A DNA stretch of 64,000 nucleotides from Ecdyonurus torrentis (GCA_949318235.1 OX439128.1:40053883-40117882), one strand, 5' to 3'; positions 13,638 to 25,155 are shown, numbered from the stretch's first letter. The notes: generated by a model not told the origin, from the sequence alone. Numbers and translations are program-made.

Positions 13638-14150
13638 CAGTATTCATTCTAAAGACGGGACATTAAATGTACACTATACAGCATTATAAAACAGTTTTTA
13701 ATTTTATTTGTGTGTTTATAGTAAAAAATTACAGGCTACAGCGAGAAATTTCTTGATGAGCTGCACTACTTTAATCACACCAATTAGCGTTATATAATAA
13801 GCTTCTCTATTTTTTAAAGACTAACTAATATAAATATTCTTTACTTAATTAAAAAGCTAAATTAACTATCAACTTTTTATTTTTTATATATTATAAAATA
13901 ATCAGTAATTATAAAAATTCTTTATAAATAAAAAAAAGTAAAGTTTTAATTAAAATACTATTAAGTTTATATAATATGAAAAGTACCTATACCTTTGTTA
14001 ACAATTAAAAAGTTAATTGGTGTGCAAGTTAAAGTAAAAAGAAAGTTCGTGTATACTGTTTTAGATGTTACTATATAAAGATGTATACGTACTTGACTTA
14101 AGAAAAAGTATTGGCAAATAGTTTGTGTAGAGCACTTTACTTTGAGGAAA
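13636..14150. other. AT-rich non-coding DNA
   Basis: No gene or clear repeat seen. Confidence 0.5.
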
Positions 14151-14289
14151 AGTTTGGTTAGCTTGCTACTTGACTCTTCTTACTTGCTTGTCTGCCTACC
14201 TGCCTACTACCTTAGCTTTTGCATTAGAGACAGTTGAAGTGGCTTTACACTAGCGCAGTTCTTGCTTAAGGGTGTTGGTTCCACGTGAC

Positions 14290-14291
<2 letters not shown>
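14151..14291. promoter_or_regulatory. Higher-complexity island beside CT array
   Basis: Mixed-composition sequence with a direct run of CTTGCTTG/CTGCCTACCTGCC and a CCACGTGACC segment containing an E-box CACGTG (14282-14287), directly abutting a CT array. The same arrangement recurs at several other loci. The regulatory role is inferred only. Confidence 0.25.
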
Positions 14292-14361
<70 letters not shown>

Positions 14362-14374
14362 ACTCACTCTCTCT
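14292..14374. repeat. (CT)n microsatellite
   Basis: A CT array that grades into CACT repeats at its right end. Confidence 0.97.
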
Positions 14375-14825
14375 AAACCAAACCAAAGTAATGAGAGAAG
14401 AAAAAGCCTCAAGCTATGTAGTCATTAAATTAGTAAAAATATTTGAATTTGAGAGATGATATATACGAGTTGAGTTTCCAGTTAATAAAACAACGTATTA
14501 AATTAATTTTAATTAAATTTTCATTACACATCATACGTTATATACATTTAATAACATTTTAATTATATAAAAAATTAATTGAAAATCATGAGTCAAGAGA
14601 TAATGAGTAGTATAAGAATCATATCTACAGTATATGATATATTTAAATAAAATTTGAATATTTGAAGAATGTTATATTTAAAATAAATTGTTATTTTAAC
14701 AATAATTTTGTAATGTATATTATTTTTTAAGTTTATGAAGTTTTTAATAGACATTTAATACCTTCAAAATGATTTATTTATGGTTGTTTTACATTTTAAA
14801 ACTAAAAAGCAGCAAGTGCATAAGG

Positions 14826-14830
<5 letters not shown>

Positions 14831-14865
<35 letters not shown>
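14831..14865. repeat. (CT)n microsatellite
   Basis: A CT array of about 35 bp. Confidence 0.97.
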
Positions 14866-14867
<2 letters not shown>

Positions 14868-14985
14868 AACTATAAACAAACAGCTTGCACATAAATTAGT
14901 ACTCAACACAATATAACTAATTTAAAATTTACATTAAATATTTCTACACCAATCACTCTTGGGGAAAAAATTAGGACAATTGTTT

Positions 14986-15236
14986 TTAACGTATAGCATT
15001 TTTTTTTAAACGTAAAGAATATGAAGGCACTTGAAAACTAATTAAACTTGAGAGCAAGGCATGTAGGTACTGAACAATACACAGCAAGTTCTGCTGTGAA
15101 ATGTATATTATTTTCCCTCGAGCTACCAGCATTATATGATATCCTAAAGCGTAGGCAACCAGTCCAGCACAGTAATAAAAATTTATTCTCTTCAACGTTA
15201 ATTGTTAAATCTTCCGCAAGTTTACACCACAATTAA
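14986..15236 (-). pseudogene. Possible degenerate coding segment
   Basis: On the minus strand two overlapping frames each stay open for 64-69 codons (15232 to 15038, and 15195 to 14986) with mixed, non-repetitive residues (for example FYYCAGLVAYALGYH in one, CWTGCLRFRISYNAGSS in the other). A third frame is open on the plus strand. Three open frames in an otherwise stop-rich AT-rich region is unusual and could mean an old frameshifted coding insert. I recognise no family. It may be only a patch of higher GC. Confidence 0.15.
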
Positions 15237-15260
15237 GAATTATTCACAGCGCTAAAGAAA

Positions 15261-15393
<133 letters not shown>

Positions 15394-15499
15394 TGTATTA
15401 CATTAAAATTATTGAGATTTTATTTTCTTATTTATAGAATGTATAGTTAATGCAGATTTATTATTATGCGTGGAAGATCAATAATAAGATTAACAGTTG

Positions 15500-15575
15500 G
15501 GTTAAATTGAGAGGTTGTACGCCTGATTTCGCCAAATAAAAAGCCGTTGATTATTATTAATTATATTATTATTTA
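15500..15575 (+). mobile_element. Possible LINE 3' tail
   Basis: GAGGTTGTACGCC is followed by CCAAATAAAAAGCC and then TTATTATTAATTATATTATTATT. The architecture matches 10160-10230 and 44095-44168. The upstream sequence shows no reverse transcriptase residues, so this would be a strongly 5'-truncated copy. Confidence 0.35.
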
Positions 15576-18033
15576 TAAATTATTATTTTTTAATGTTATT
15601 TTATTGCAAATTTTTAATGCACTTTAATGTAAGAAATGCCGTAAAATTTTATAAATACTGGGTATGGAATTGATTGAGTGCCTCGTTTTTACTTTATTTC
15701 ATTATAATTATTATATATAAAAACACTGTTTTAGTGTTTAACTTAGAATAGAATGATTAATGTGAATTTATAAAAAGCAGTATTTGTTTAAATGTAGATT
15801 AAAATTAAGGGAAACACGAAAGAATTTTTATTGAAAAATTTCTTGTTAATACACCACAAAACAGACTCTATAAAGAGTTTTTTTTTTTTTAATGTGTTAT
15901 GTAACAAAAATAAACGTTTCTATAGCCCTTTTTTAAACCACATAAACTAAAAAGAAAGTTAGGTCAGCAAAATGCGTTTATATAACTTCATGATTCCAAG
16001 CCTCAAAAGCCACAAAACCTTGCATTGAAAAGAGAAATTTATTCAAAGAACATCGCGTTCTTAAGAAATAAAAAAAAAAAGTAAAAGGAAAAAATATTCT
16101 TGCTTGACTTTTTTTTATATTCAATCACTTTTTTTTTTTTTTTTTTTTTTACCTTGAGATAAAAGAGCAGTTTGTCTTTGATTGAATTCACCGCTGAGAA
16201 TTCCTTTTTTTTTTCTTTTTTGAATAACCTGCTGCACTTTTACTGTCAATATAATGTCGGAAATATATATGTTTCTTTCAAGTAAAAACAAAGCAAAAGA
16301 GGTTTTTGTATTTTATTCTATTGTTTTCATCCCCCATTTTTTCATTCATCAGTCGAATGTAAAATAGAAAAAAAAAAATACATTAACAATAAGAAGCATA
16401 CTTTTACTTTTATTTCTTTGTAAAGAATTCAAGTTATGAAAACTTTTACTGAAAGAAATGTTTTGTACTTGTAAAATATGCATATTTGGTTCACATTTTA
16501 TGGTACACTCTTCCAACAGTGTGAAATTGAAGTAATAGAAAAGCTGTCATTAGTACGTAAAAAATTTACAACGAAATTGCTTAATCAACTGTGTAAAGTG
16601 TTTAAAATTGTATACCGTTTCAAAATAATATTACTAAATTTTATACTGTTTTTAAGTAAGCTCATATTACTAAATATGTTATAAATTTTAATGTTCAAAA
16701 TTAAAATTTAATTATATTAAAACAAAATAATGTACGCAAACAAATCTTCACAAATTCAATCTACCACATACCTTGACAACATTGAAATTTTGAATACTTT
16801 GATGCTATTTAATAATGTTAAATTACTAAAATATTTGCTTATATTTAGCAATTTGAAACATGCAGTTCTCACATAGATATTGCAACAAAATATTTATCGT
16901 TTTAACAAAATACAGTGACGATAAATTTCATTGTAATTTTGATCGTTCATCACAAAGTAAAACGAGTCTAGTTTAATAAATGATCATAATTATCTCTGCA
17001 TTCGTACATAGGAATTTTGTAACATTACAACATAGATATTATCTTGCTTATTATTATTATTTGTCATTATATCATTACTCATTAGCACAAAATTTACAAA
17101 ATTTAATATTTTGTAAACCCTTAAACACCAAACTTGCAAGTTATACTAGTAATTTTTTTTTTTTTTTTTTTTCACCAGGAAAGTTCCCTGTTCTAGTCTC
17201 TTAGTTTTTTAAAAAATAAGATCATAATGGAATCAAATCTAAAGTTTTCACTCGTTGATGAAATTTGCTAGTTATAATGCTCTGAGATATTATTCCAATA
17301 GGTTTAATTTATTTTTACATTTTGGCTAAGTTGTGGATGGCAGCTGTCTTCACTGTTCACTCTCAAACAAATAAATAAACAAAAATGCATCAAATATATT
17401 TTTTTATGTATCATATAACTATTTCCGTTTTATTACCTCAAACTAATGCAGAAAATATGTATGTGATACATAAAATCAATCCCTACAAATTTTAAACAGT
17501 GTTACCCAGGACTTACTAGAGAATCAGAAGTCACTTTAATTGTTAACAACAAATTTAATTTCCATACGCGAAACAATTCTGAATTCAGTGATGTAACTTC
17601 CAACTTGAAGATGCACAGTATTTGATAGCTATACATGATACGTGTGATTTTACTGATCAGCAGATACTTAGACGTTTCTTTGGTTTCCCTTAGCTTTACA
17701 GGCAAATGCCAGAATGTATATTTAGGCCATTACTGATCCTGTGTGTGCATTTTTACCGGTGGCAATAATACTTTTATATCGTAACTTAACTATGGAAAAG
17801 GTAGAGGTCTATAATATAATAGCTTATAATGTATATTATTATACGTATGACATTCTAGTAGAGACTTTTTGTTATTATTTTAATTTCAATTCATCTTATT
17901 TTTAAAGCAAAATAATAATAATAATAATAAATGTTAACTTTTTTGTATTTTAAATCAAACCTATTTTTATTAACACGTATTAGACTATTTACATGCAATT
18001 ATTATTTCGGCCCGTGTGTGCTTTTCCATTAAT
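15576..18033. other. AT-rich non-coding DNA
   Basis: T runs at about 16131-16150 and 17153-17172. Short chance ORFs only. No paired terminal repeats seen. Confidence 0.5.
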
Positions 18034-18113
18034 TGGTAAGTCCTTACCTGTCGATAAGACAATGTCTTGACTGGGACTGGGATTGGTGTATAGCACGATA
18101 ACACAAAATGGCA

Positions 18114-18145
<32 letters not shown>
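18034..18145 (+). mobile_element. Poly-A-tailed retroposon fragment (SINE-like)
   Basis: A unit of about 80 bp (GTAAGTCCTTACCTG ... AACACAAAATGGCAAGC) ends in a 29-bp A run at 18117-18145. A diverged relative lies in the opposite orientation at 5297-5388. The poly-A end in both orientations supports retroposition. The 5' end is undefined, and no Pol III promoter boxes are clear. Confidence 0.62.
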
Positions 18146-18148
<3 letters not shown>

Positions 18149-18770
18149 TTGTTTTGTATAATTTTTATAGGTTGTCAAATTTGGAATTCAATATTATGAA
18201 AAACATGTTAACAACTTCTTTTTTTATGTTGTTATGTTATTATGTATATTATAAAAATAAATTTAGAAATTTAATTATAAGGTACAAGAATCTATAAATT
18301 AAGTGTTGTAAGTTCTCGTAAGATAACAAGTAGCCTCAACGTGCGTGGTAAGTACTTGGATTGATTTCAACTTTACAGAGTTCACGATCAAGTTTATCGC
18401 GTGTTATACACATGAGCTATTGTTTTGTTTTTTCAAATGCTAAAAAAATCCAACGACGTGCCACAGCAAGAAACTAATAATGATAATTTTGGCTATACTG
18501 TATTGTATGGTAATATACAGAATAATAAAACAATAATATTAATTTTGAACTTTTAAAAATGGCCATGTTCTATATTTTGTTATGCTAATAAAAACAAGAA
18601 TATTATTTTGATTGAAATAAAATCAAGAATGCAGAAAAATTAAAACGTTATTTTGCACCATTTAAGTCACATGAAAGTTACTCTTGAAATGAACTGTAAA
18701 TGTAAGTTAACGATACATTTCATATTCTACGATTACGAGTTTATAATATAAAATAACAATAATTGAATAC
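18146..18770. other. AT-rich non-coding DNA
   Basis: Left flank of the giant palindrome. No gene seen. Confidence 0.5.
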
Positions 18771-20363
18771 TTACAAGGGATAGTATGGACTTGTCCGCGC
18801 GCTTTGGCGATGAAACTTGCAGGGATGGTGTATTTTAGGTCAAAATAGACCCAAAAAAAATTATAGCTGCTGACCGCCATATTTAGGCCTTTTACGGCCC
18901 ATTTAAGTTTGCATTTAAAACCATGTATTTTAAATGGACCCAAAAATTTTTTTTCGCATCTCGTCGAGTAAAATATCAAAGTAGATGTAAAAATTGACGC
19001 TCTTTTCGAAAATCATATTTATATTGGGCTCAAATGAAAACGTTTGGCTCTAGAGGCACAAAAAGATCCCTAAATTGGCTTATCACTACAGTTTTTATCA
19101 GTTTTATTTTTACAAAAATTAAAAAAAATATTTTAATGCATAGGGATAGGCAAAGTTAGACAGAACATTAAATTTCAAATCGACTGATATGCGTAACATG
19201 CAATTTGGATGATAATCTTGTGAGTAATTGGCTCCGGAAGTCACAGTAATGTTGAAATTACGTCTCCGTAGCTGGGACCCCCACACATTAACATGGGGTT
19301 AAATAGGGAAAATGCTCAATTTTTTAAAGAAATCTGTGAAAGTTACTAATCATATGTAAAATGCAGCGCTCTTTCACATAAAATTACTTACAAGTTCGTA
19401 AGTATAATATTTTGGTCCCCAGCGGCCTCTCAAGTGGGTCCGTAGTGCATAAAGTCATATAAAGCATTTGATTTCTTGACGTAAAAAAATATTTCCAAAT
19501 ATTTTATTTCATCGAAAGAAAACAATTATTTAAAATACAAAATTTCCAACATTATGGCGTGCATAACATATAAATTAAACCTATTTTGTAGGCGCAAGCT
19601 TGTGTCTAAATCGAGATTAGGTAGTTTTTTGCTGCTTTTGCATTGAAGTGGCTCGATACAGCAAAATTTCAACAAAAATCGACCCGTATTTCAAAGTTTC
19701 TCAGAAAACGCGGAGCAGCTCCCAAGAAAAAATAGATAGAAACTTGTTGCCAGCAAACAATTTAATCTAGACTGTATTTTACACTTTGTCATGTGCACAA
19801 CAATAAAATTTGTCAATAATTTGCAGTAGCAAATGGGGTCCAAAAAAAGGTCCAAAATATGCAAATTTTTAACTTTGACAGGAATCCAGACTACATATTT
19901 TTTCGTACCATGCAACAAAAATGTTGCATTTTAAGCGCTCTACACGATGGTAAATGCGAAAAAATTCTCAGGCTCAAAAAAAAATAATTACAAGCCTAAT
20001 TGTGATTTTTTAGGGGGTCAACAAAGGGGTACCCTTTCGATGATTTTTGAGTGAAATTTTTTTTGTCTCAAAATTATGTGCAAAACATAATTATAAGTTA
20101 ATTTTGGCACTAGAAACACGAATATCAAGTCAGTTTTTAAGTATTTTTATTTTTAGAGTCGTGGCAGAGTTTTTAAAATATTGTCCCATTTAAATGCATG
20201 CAAATTTGACAAAATATTGTCAGAGCAAAATTATTCATGTTTTTGGGTTTGTATGTACGAGAAAAATAAATAAAAACGTTAATAACTAAAAAAAAAAAAA
20301 AAACCAAAAAAAAAACGGGGTTTGTAAGTACAAAACAAGTACGCAATAATTGTGCTATATAGC

Positions 20364-20523
20364 TCAAAGGAATAGACCAGAGAAAAACATAACAATTTAT
20401 ATCACAAAACACTTCTGGGGCTACATTAACATTCTGGTAAAAATTGTTAACAGTTTTGAAGATCCCATTTCGTGTTTATTTATTAAAAAGCACATGGTGT
20501 TTAAATGTGGTCTATGCCTTTAA
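20364..20523 (-). mobile_element. Deleted TTAA MITE inside left arm
   Basis: A 160-bp internally deleted relative of the 3.1- and 9.4-kb MITEs. Its outer end begins TCAAAGGAATAGACCAG and its inner end is GGTCTATGCCTTTAA. The central half of the family is missing. Its mirror copy lies at 27725-27884, so it was present before the arms were duplicated or was copied between arms. Confidence 0.85.
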
Positions 20524-20669
20524 TGAAGCCAATTTATGCATAATTTATGCTATATTGTATAGTGAATAAATTACATAACTTTTTAGTTTCAATGTTCAGT
20601 ATTGTTATATTTTATTACAAAATAACAACATTTGTGCCCTATAGCAAAAATTGTTCTACGAGTATTTAC

Positions 20670-20857
20670 CATGATCTTGTTGCGAAAAAAAGTCATATCT
20701 CGTATTTTGTCAGAGGAAGCAAAAGGCCTATCTCGTTTTTTGTCAGCGGAAGCAAAAGGCCTATCTCGTTCCCGAACGTTATGAAGATGGCGCTCGAGAT
20801 AGACCTTTTGCTTCCAGTGAAAAAATACGAGATAGGCCTTTTTTTCGCAACATGATC
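20670..20857. mobile_element. Small MITE with repeated AGATAGG-type motif, left arm
   Basis: About 188 bp bounded by ATGATCTTGTTGCGAAAAAA and its near complement ending CGCAACATGATCG. Inside, the motif GAAGCAAAAGGCCTATCTCG occurs twice in direct orientation and once inverted (CTCGAGATAGACCTTTTGC), with partial copies at both ends. A 102-codon ORF covers it, but its repeated residues (SKRPISF) only reflect the DNA repeats. It is mirrored at 27391-27579. Confidence 0.7.
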
Positions 20858-20913
20858 GAATTATAGATAATAATTATAAATAACGTAATTTATGTATTTC
20901 ACCATGTAGAATA

Positions 20914-20917
<4 letters not shown>

Positions 20918-20979
<62 letters not shown>
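20918..20979. repeat. (TA)n microsatellite, left arm
   Basis: About 62 bp of TA, followed by a short GA run (20981-20993). The right-arm counterpart is only about 29 bp. Confidence 0.95.
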
Positions 20980-20982
<3 letters not shown>

Positions 20983-21802
20983 AGAGAGAGAGAAGACGGA
21001 GTAAAAAATTTGAGAGTAAAAAATTCCTTCGCTTTCTCTCTCTCTCTCTCGGATCTTTCTCTCTCTTTCTCTCTCTCGCACTATCTCACACTTTATTTCC
21101 GACTCTCCAATTCTCCATTTACTTTATTTTTCTGTGGCTCTTTCCCCTACATATTTACCTATTTTTACTACCTATCTTCTCACTGTCTCCTGTCTCACAC
21201 TCTTACACATTTTTAGGGTCTCTCTTGCCATCTCATTTTTTTCTCTGTCTCCCTTGCAAGACTACAAAGTACTGGAGAAAAAGAAAGAAGGTTAAAAAAA
21301 TCCGACCCAGGGAAGAGAGAGAAAGATAGAATGTTACTCTCACTCATTCACCTTCTGTCTATATAATGTCTCAATGTCTGCCTCTCTCTTTATTTATTAT
21401 TAACTCTATTTTCTCCGTTTCTTTTCCCGTGCTTTTCTATATTCACGGAAAACAAAAAGTTGACATATTGTTCAGTTTTACATAGTTTCACTCTATGCCA
21501 CTCTATTTAATTTTATTTCTCTCCCATCAAATCTCTCTTCTTTCTCTGTCTCACATTCTTGTAATGTATATAACTCCCACCGCCAACTCACTTATTTTTT
21601 TATGAATATCTCCGTCGTGTTTCTAAAAACGCTAAAATTTTGGAGAAAAAAAGAGGAAAGAGTGAGAAAAGAACCAAATAAATAAAAAAAAAGGAAGAGA
21701 CAGAAGCGAGAAAGAGCTTTCTTTTGTCATTTTTAAATTCATCCTCACTTCATTCTTATTCATTAACTAACTCATTTTTTGTTCATTGGTATATATTTGT
21801 GG

Positions 21803-21904
21803 GTTCGTTCGTTCGTTCGTTCTTTCGTTCGTTCGTTCGTTCGTTTGTTCGTTCGTTCGTTCGTTCGTTCGTTCGTTCGTTCGTTCGTTCGTTCGTTCGT
21901 TCAT
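21803..21904. repeat. (GTTC)n tetranucleotide array, left arm
   Basis: About 25 units with two substitutions (TTCTTTCG and TTCGTTTG). The right arm has about 109 uninterrupted units at the mirror position. Confidence 0.97.
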
Positions 21905-21942
21905 TCCCCGTTTGTGCGCTTTTTAATTCTTTATTAGTTCAA

Positions 21943-21943
<1 letters not shown>

Positions 21944-21988
<45 letters not shown>
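21944..21988. repeat. Poly-A run, left arm
   Basis: A homopolymer of about 45 bp, mirrored by the T run at 23155-23181. Confidence 0.95.
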
Positions 21989-21993
<5 letters not shown>

Positions 21994-22080
21994 GTAAAAT
22001 AATAAGCACGTAAAATTTATGCTGTTAATATTAATATTGTACATAGATTATAATAACACGTTAAAATAATTATTTTTAAC

Positions 22081-22519
22081 AAAATAACAACATTTGTGCT
22101 CTACAATATAGCAAGTGTTCAATGTAGCAACATAATGTATGCTATATTGTACAGTGATTATACTACATAACATAATAGTTAACATGTTCCGAGCCTAATT
22201 ACTTATGTTATTACAAAATAACAACATTTGTGCTCTACAATATAGCAAGTGTTCAATGTAGCAACATAATGTATGCTATATTGTACAGTGATTATACTAC
22301 ATAACATAATAGTTAACATGTTCAGTATAATTACTTATGTTATTACAAAATAACAACATTTGTGCTCTACAATATAGCAAGTGTTCAATGTAGCAACATA
22401 ATGTATGCTATATTGTACAGTGATTATACTACATAACATAATAGTTAACATGTTCCGAGCCTAATTACTTATGTTATTACAAAATAACAACATTTGTGCT
22501 CTACAATATAGCAAGTGTT
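22081..22519. repeat. 132-134-bp tandem repeat, left arm
   Basis: Just over three units. AAAATAACAACATTTGTGCT starts at about 22081, 22215, 22347 and 22481. Units are almost identical; one lacks a few bases of the CCGAGCC segment. The right arm has only a little over one unit at 22890-23065. Confidence 0.93.
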
Positions 22520-22603
22520 GTATTTAGCATTGATAAATATCGTCATATATTTAATCAGTGTTGAATAAGGTGCTTGATCGTAGAAAAAGGTCAAACATAG
22601 AGT

Positions 22604-22604
<1 letters not shown>

Positions 22605-22654
<50 letters not shown>
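22605..22654. repeat. (GA)n array at left side of palindrome tip
   Basis: About 50 bp of GA with one AA interruption. It faces the CT array 22729-22812 across the loop, so the two could pair. Confidence 0.95.
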
Positions 22655-22723
22655 CAACTTGTCGGTAAATACAAACTGAGATAGAAATAGAAATTTTCAA
22701 AAAAATCCTCCTATTTTTAATTA

Positions 22724-22728
<5 letters not shown>
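22655..22728. other. Unpaired loop of the palindrome
   Basis: 74 bp of unique AT-rich DNA between the GA and CT arrays. It is the only part of the element not mirrored. Confidence 0.8.

Positions 22729-22812
<84 letters not shown>
22729..22812. repeat. (CT)n array at right side of palindrome tip
   Basis: 84 bp of CT, directly followed by ACCTTTTTCTACGATCAAGC. That sequence mirrors the left-arm sequence just before the GA array. Confidence 0.97.
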
Positions 22813-22814
<2 letters not shown>

Positions 22815-22889
22815 CTTTTTCTACGATCAAGCACGTTATTCAAGACTGATAAAATATATGACGATATTTATCAATGCTAAATACAACAC

Positions 22890-23065
22890 TTGCTATATTG
22901 TAGAGCACAAATGTTGTTATTTTGTAATAACATAAGTAATTAGGCTCGGAACATGTTAACTATTATGTTATGTAGTATAATCACTGTACAATATAGCATA
23001 CAATATGTTGCTACATTGAACACTTGCTATATTGTAGAGCACAAATGTTGTTATTTTGTTAAAAA
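22890..23065. repeat. 134-bp tandem unit, right arm
   Basis: Slightly more than one unit of the repeat that is present three times in the left arm, in reverse orientation. Confidence 0.85.
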
Positions 23066-23154
23066 TAATTATTTTAACATGTTATTATAATCTATGTACA
23101 ATTAATATTAATATTAACAGCATAAATTTTACGTGCTTATTATTTTACGTGCAG

Positions 23155-23181
23155 TTTTTTTTTTTTTTTTTTTTTTTTTTT
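23155..23181. repeat. Poly-T run, right arm
   Basis: About 27 bp, mirror of the left-arm A run. Confidence 0.95.
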
Positions 23182-23214
23182 AACTAACAAAGAATTAAAA
23201 AGCGCACAAACGGG

Positions 23215-23650
23215 GAACGAACGAACGAACGAACGAACGAACGAACGAACGAACGAACGAACGAACGAACGAACGAACGAACGAACGAACGAACGAACGA
23301 ACGAACGAACGAACGAACGAACGAACGAACGAACGAACGAACGAACGAACGAACGAACGAACGAACGAACGAACGAACGAACGAACGAACGAACGAACGA
23401 ACGAACGAACGAACGAACGAACGAACGAACGAACGAACGAACGAACGAACGAACGAACGAACGAACGAACGAACGAACGAACGAACGAACGAACGAACGA
23501 ACGAACGAACGAACGAACGAACGAACGAACGAACGAACGAACGAACGAACGAACGAACGAACGAACGAACGAACGAACGAACGAACGAACGAACGAACGA
23601 ACGAACGAACGAACGAACGAACGAACGAACGAACGAACGAACGAACGAAC
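23215..23650. repeat. (CGAA)n tetranucleotide array, right arm
   Basis: About 109 perfect units (436 bp). It generates three long minus-strand ORFs of Phe-Val-Arg-Ser repeats, which are not genes. Confidence 0.98.
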
Positions 23651-24468
23651 CCACAAATATATACCAATGAACAAAAAATGAGTTAGTTAATGAATAAGAA
23701 TGAAGTAAAGATGAATTTAAAAATGACAAAAGAAAGCTCTTTCTCGCTTCTGTCTCTTCCTTTTTTTTTATTTATTTGGTTCTTTTCTCACTCTTTCCTC
23801 TTTTTTTCTCCAAAATTTTAGCGTTTTTAGAAACACGACGGAGATATTCATAAAAAAATAAGTGAGTTGGCGGTGGGAGTTATATACATTACAAGAATGT
23901 GAGACAGAGAAAGAAGAGAGATTTGATGGGAGAGAAATAAAATTAAATAGAGTGGCATAGAGTGAAACTATGTAAAACTGAACAATATGTCAACTTTTTG
24001 TTTTCCGTGAATATAGAAAAGCACGGGAAAAGAAACGGAGAAAATAGAGTTAATAATAAATAAAGAGAGAGGCAGACATTGAGACATTATATAGACAGAA
24101 GGTGAATGAGTGAGAGTAACATTCTATCTTTCTCTCTCTTCCCTGGGTCGGATTTTTTTAACCTTCTTTCTTTTTCTCCAGTACTTTGTAGTCTCGCAAG
24201 GGAGACAGAGAAAAAAATGAGATGGCAAGAGAGACCCTAAAAATGTGTAAGAGTGTGAGACAGGAGACAGTGAGAAGATAGGTAGTAAAAATAGGTAAAT
24301 ATGTAGGGGAAAGAGCCACAGAAAAATAAAGTAAATGGAGAATTGGAGAGACGGAAATAAAGTGTGAGATAGTGCGAGAGAGAGAAAGAGAGAGAAAGAT
24401 CCGAGAGAGAGAGAGAGAAAGCGAAGGAATTTTTTACTCTCAAATTTTTTACTCCGTCTTCTCTCTCT

Positions 24469-24476
24469 CTCTTTAT
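24469..24476. repeat. Target duplication of hAT element, left
   Basis: CTCTTTAT directly precedes CAGGGTCGG. The same 8 bp follow the element at 27298-27305. Confidence 0.92.
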
Positions 24477-24845
24477 CAGGGTCGGACTGGCCATAAGGGC
24501 TAGGTGGCATCCCCGCCGAGGCCCCCCCAGTGTGAGGCCCCAAAAAAAAGAATGAGGCCCCCAGGCGAGGCCCCCGTCAAGGCCGCGAAGCGGCGTAAAA
24601 AAAAAATCACGTTCAAAAATGTGTATAAAAAAGCAAGTAGAATAATAGAATCCTTATTTAAGAAAGAAACAAGTGTAAAGAAATGTAATTATTTTCTATA
24701 TTTATTTTAATATTTTTTGTTTTACTTTTTTATTTTATTATTTTTTTGTTTAAACTTTTTTTTGAGACGTGATTGTTTGAGGCTGACGAGGCCCTGGCCT
24801 GCTTCCGCTTCCCTGTCTTATAAAATATAAAATGCCTGTAGTACA

Positions 24846-25155
24846 CAAAACAGAGGAGAAGAGAGGCCCTCTGGGGGCCTCCGTGGGGCCTCTCACAATA
24901 ATAATTAATTTATTAAACTTAGAAATAAATATTTCTGTACAATTACAAAAAGTCATAATAAAATTTATATTACTAAAAATTATTGTTACAACAGAGAATA
25001 GAGGAGAGGAGATCCCCTGTAGAAGGGGGCCTCCATAAGTTTTTTGACGTACAACAACATAGAAGAGAGGAGGCCCCCTTCTCCATGGGGCCTTTCACGC
25101 ATACAACAGAGAGAAGAGCAGGCCCCAGTGCTCCTGTAAAAGGGGGCCAGGGTCT
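24846..25155. repeat. Four diverged GC-rich subterminal units in the hAT
   Basis: Units starting near 24846, 24990, 25051 and 25102 share an ACAACAGAGA-AGAG start, a GAGGCCCC core and a GGGGGCC end. Spacing is uneven and the units have diverged. Subterminal repeats of this kind often bind hAT transposases; that role is inferred. Confidence 0.6.

Larger units (their letters stand above)
18774..22654 (+). repeat. Left arm of giant palindrome
   Basis: In order: about 1.6 kb of mixed-complexity DNA, a shortened TTAA MITE (20364-20523), a GAAGCAAAAGGCCTATCTCG-type MITE (20670-20857), a TA array, a CT-rich tract with short GA/CT runs (20980-21720), a GTTC array, a poly-A run, a 132-134-bp tandem repeat and a terminal GA array. 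Offsets from the outer end match those of the right arm to within one or two bases over the first 2.1 kb. Confidence 0.9.

Noticed and set aside
20547..20855. 102-codon ORF identical in both palindrome arms
   Set aside because: Its identity reflects arm identity at the DNA level. The repeated SKRPISF residues come from a repeated DNA motif in a MITE, and there is no known domain.
22081..22519. Centromeric or telomeric satellite
   Set aside because: Only three to four units occur, confined to a transposon arm. The unit length alone does not support a satellite.
23215..23650. CRISPR-like array
   Set aside because: The unit is four bases with no spacers, and the context is eukaryotic repeats.
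23140..23729. Three minus-strand ORFs of 159-181 codons made of Phe-Val-Arg-Ser repeats
   Set aside because: They are translations of the CGAA tetranucleotide array in three frames. No unique domain is present and the array length is unstable between the arms.
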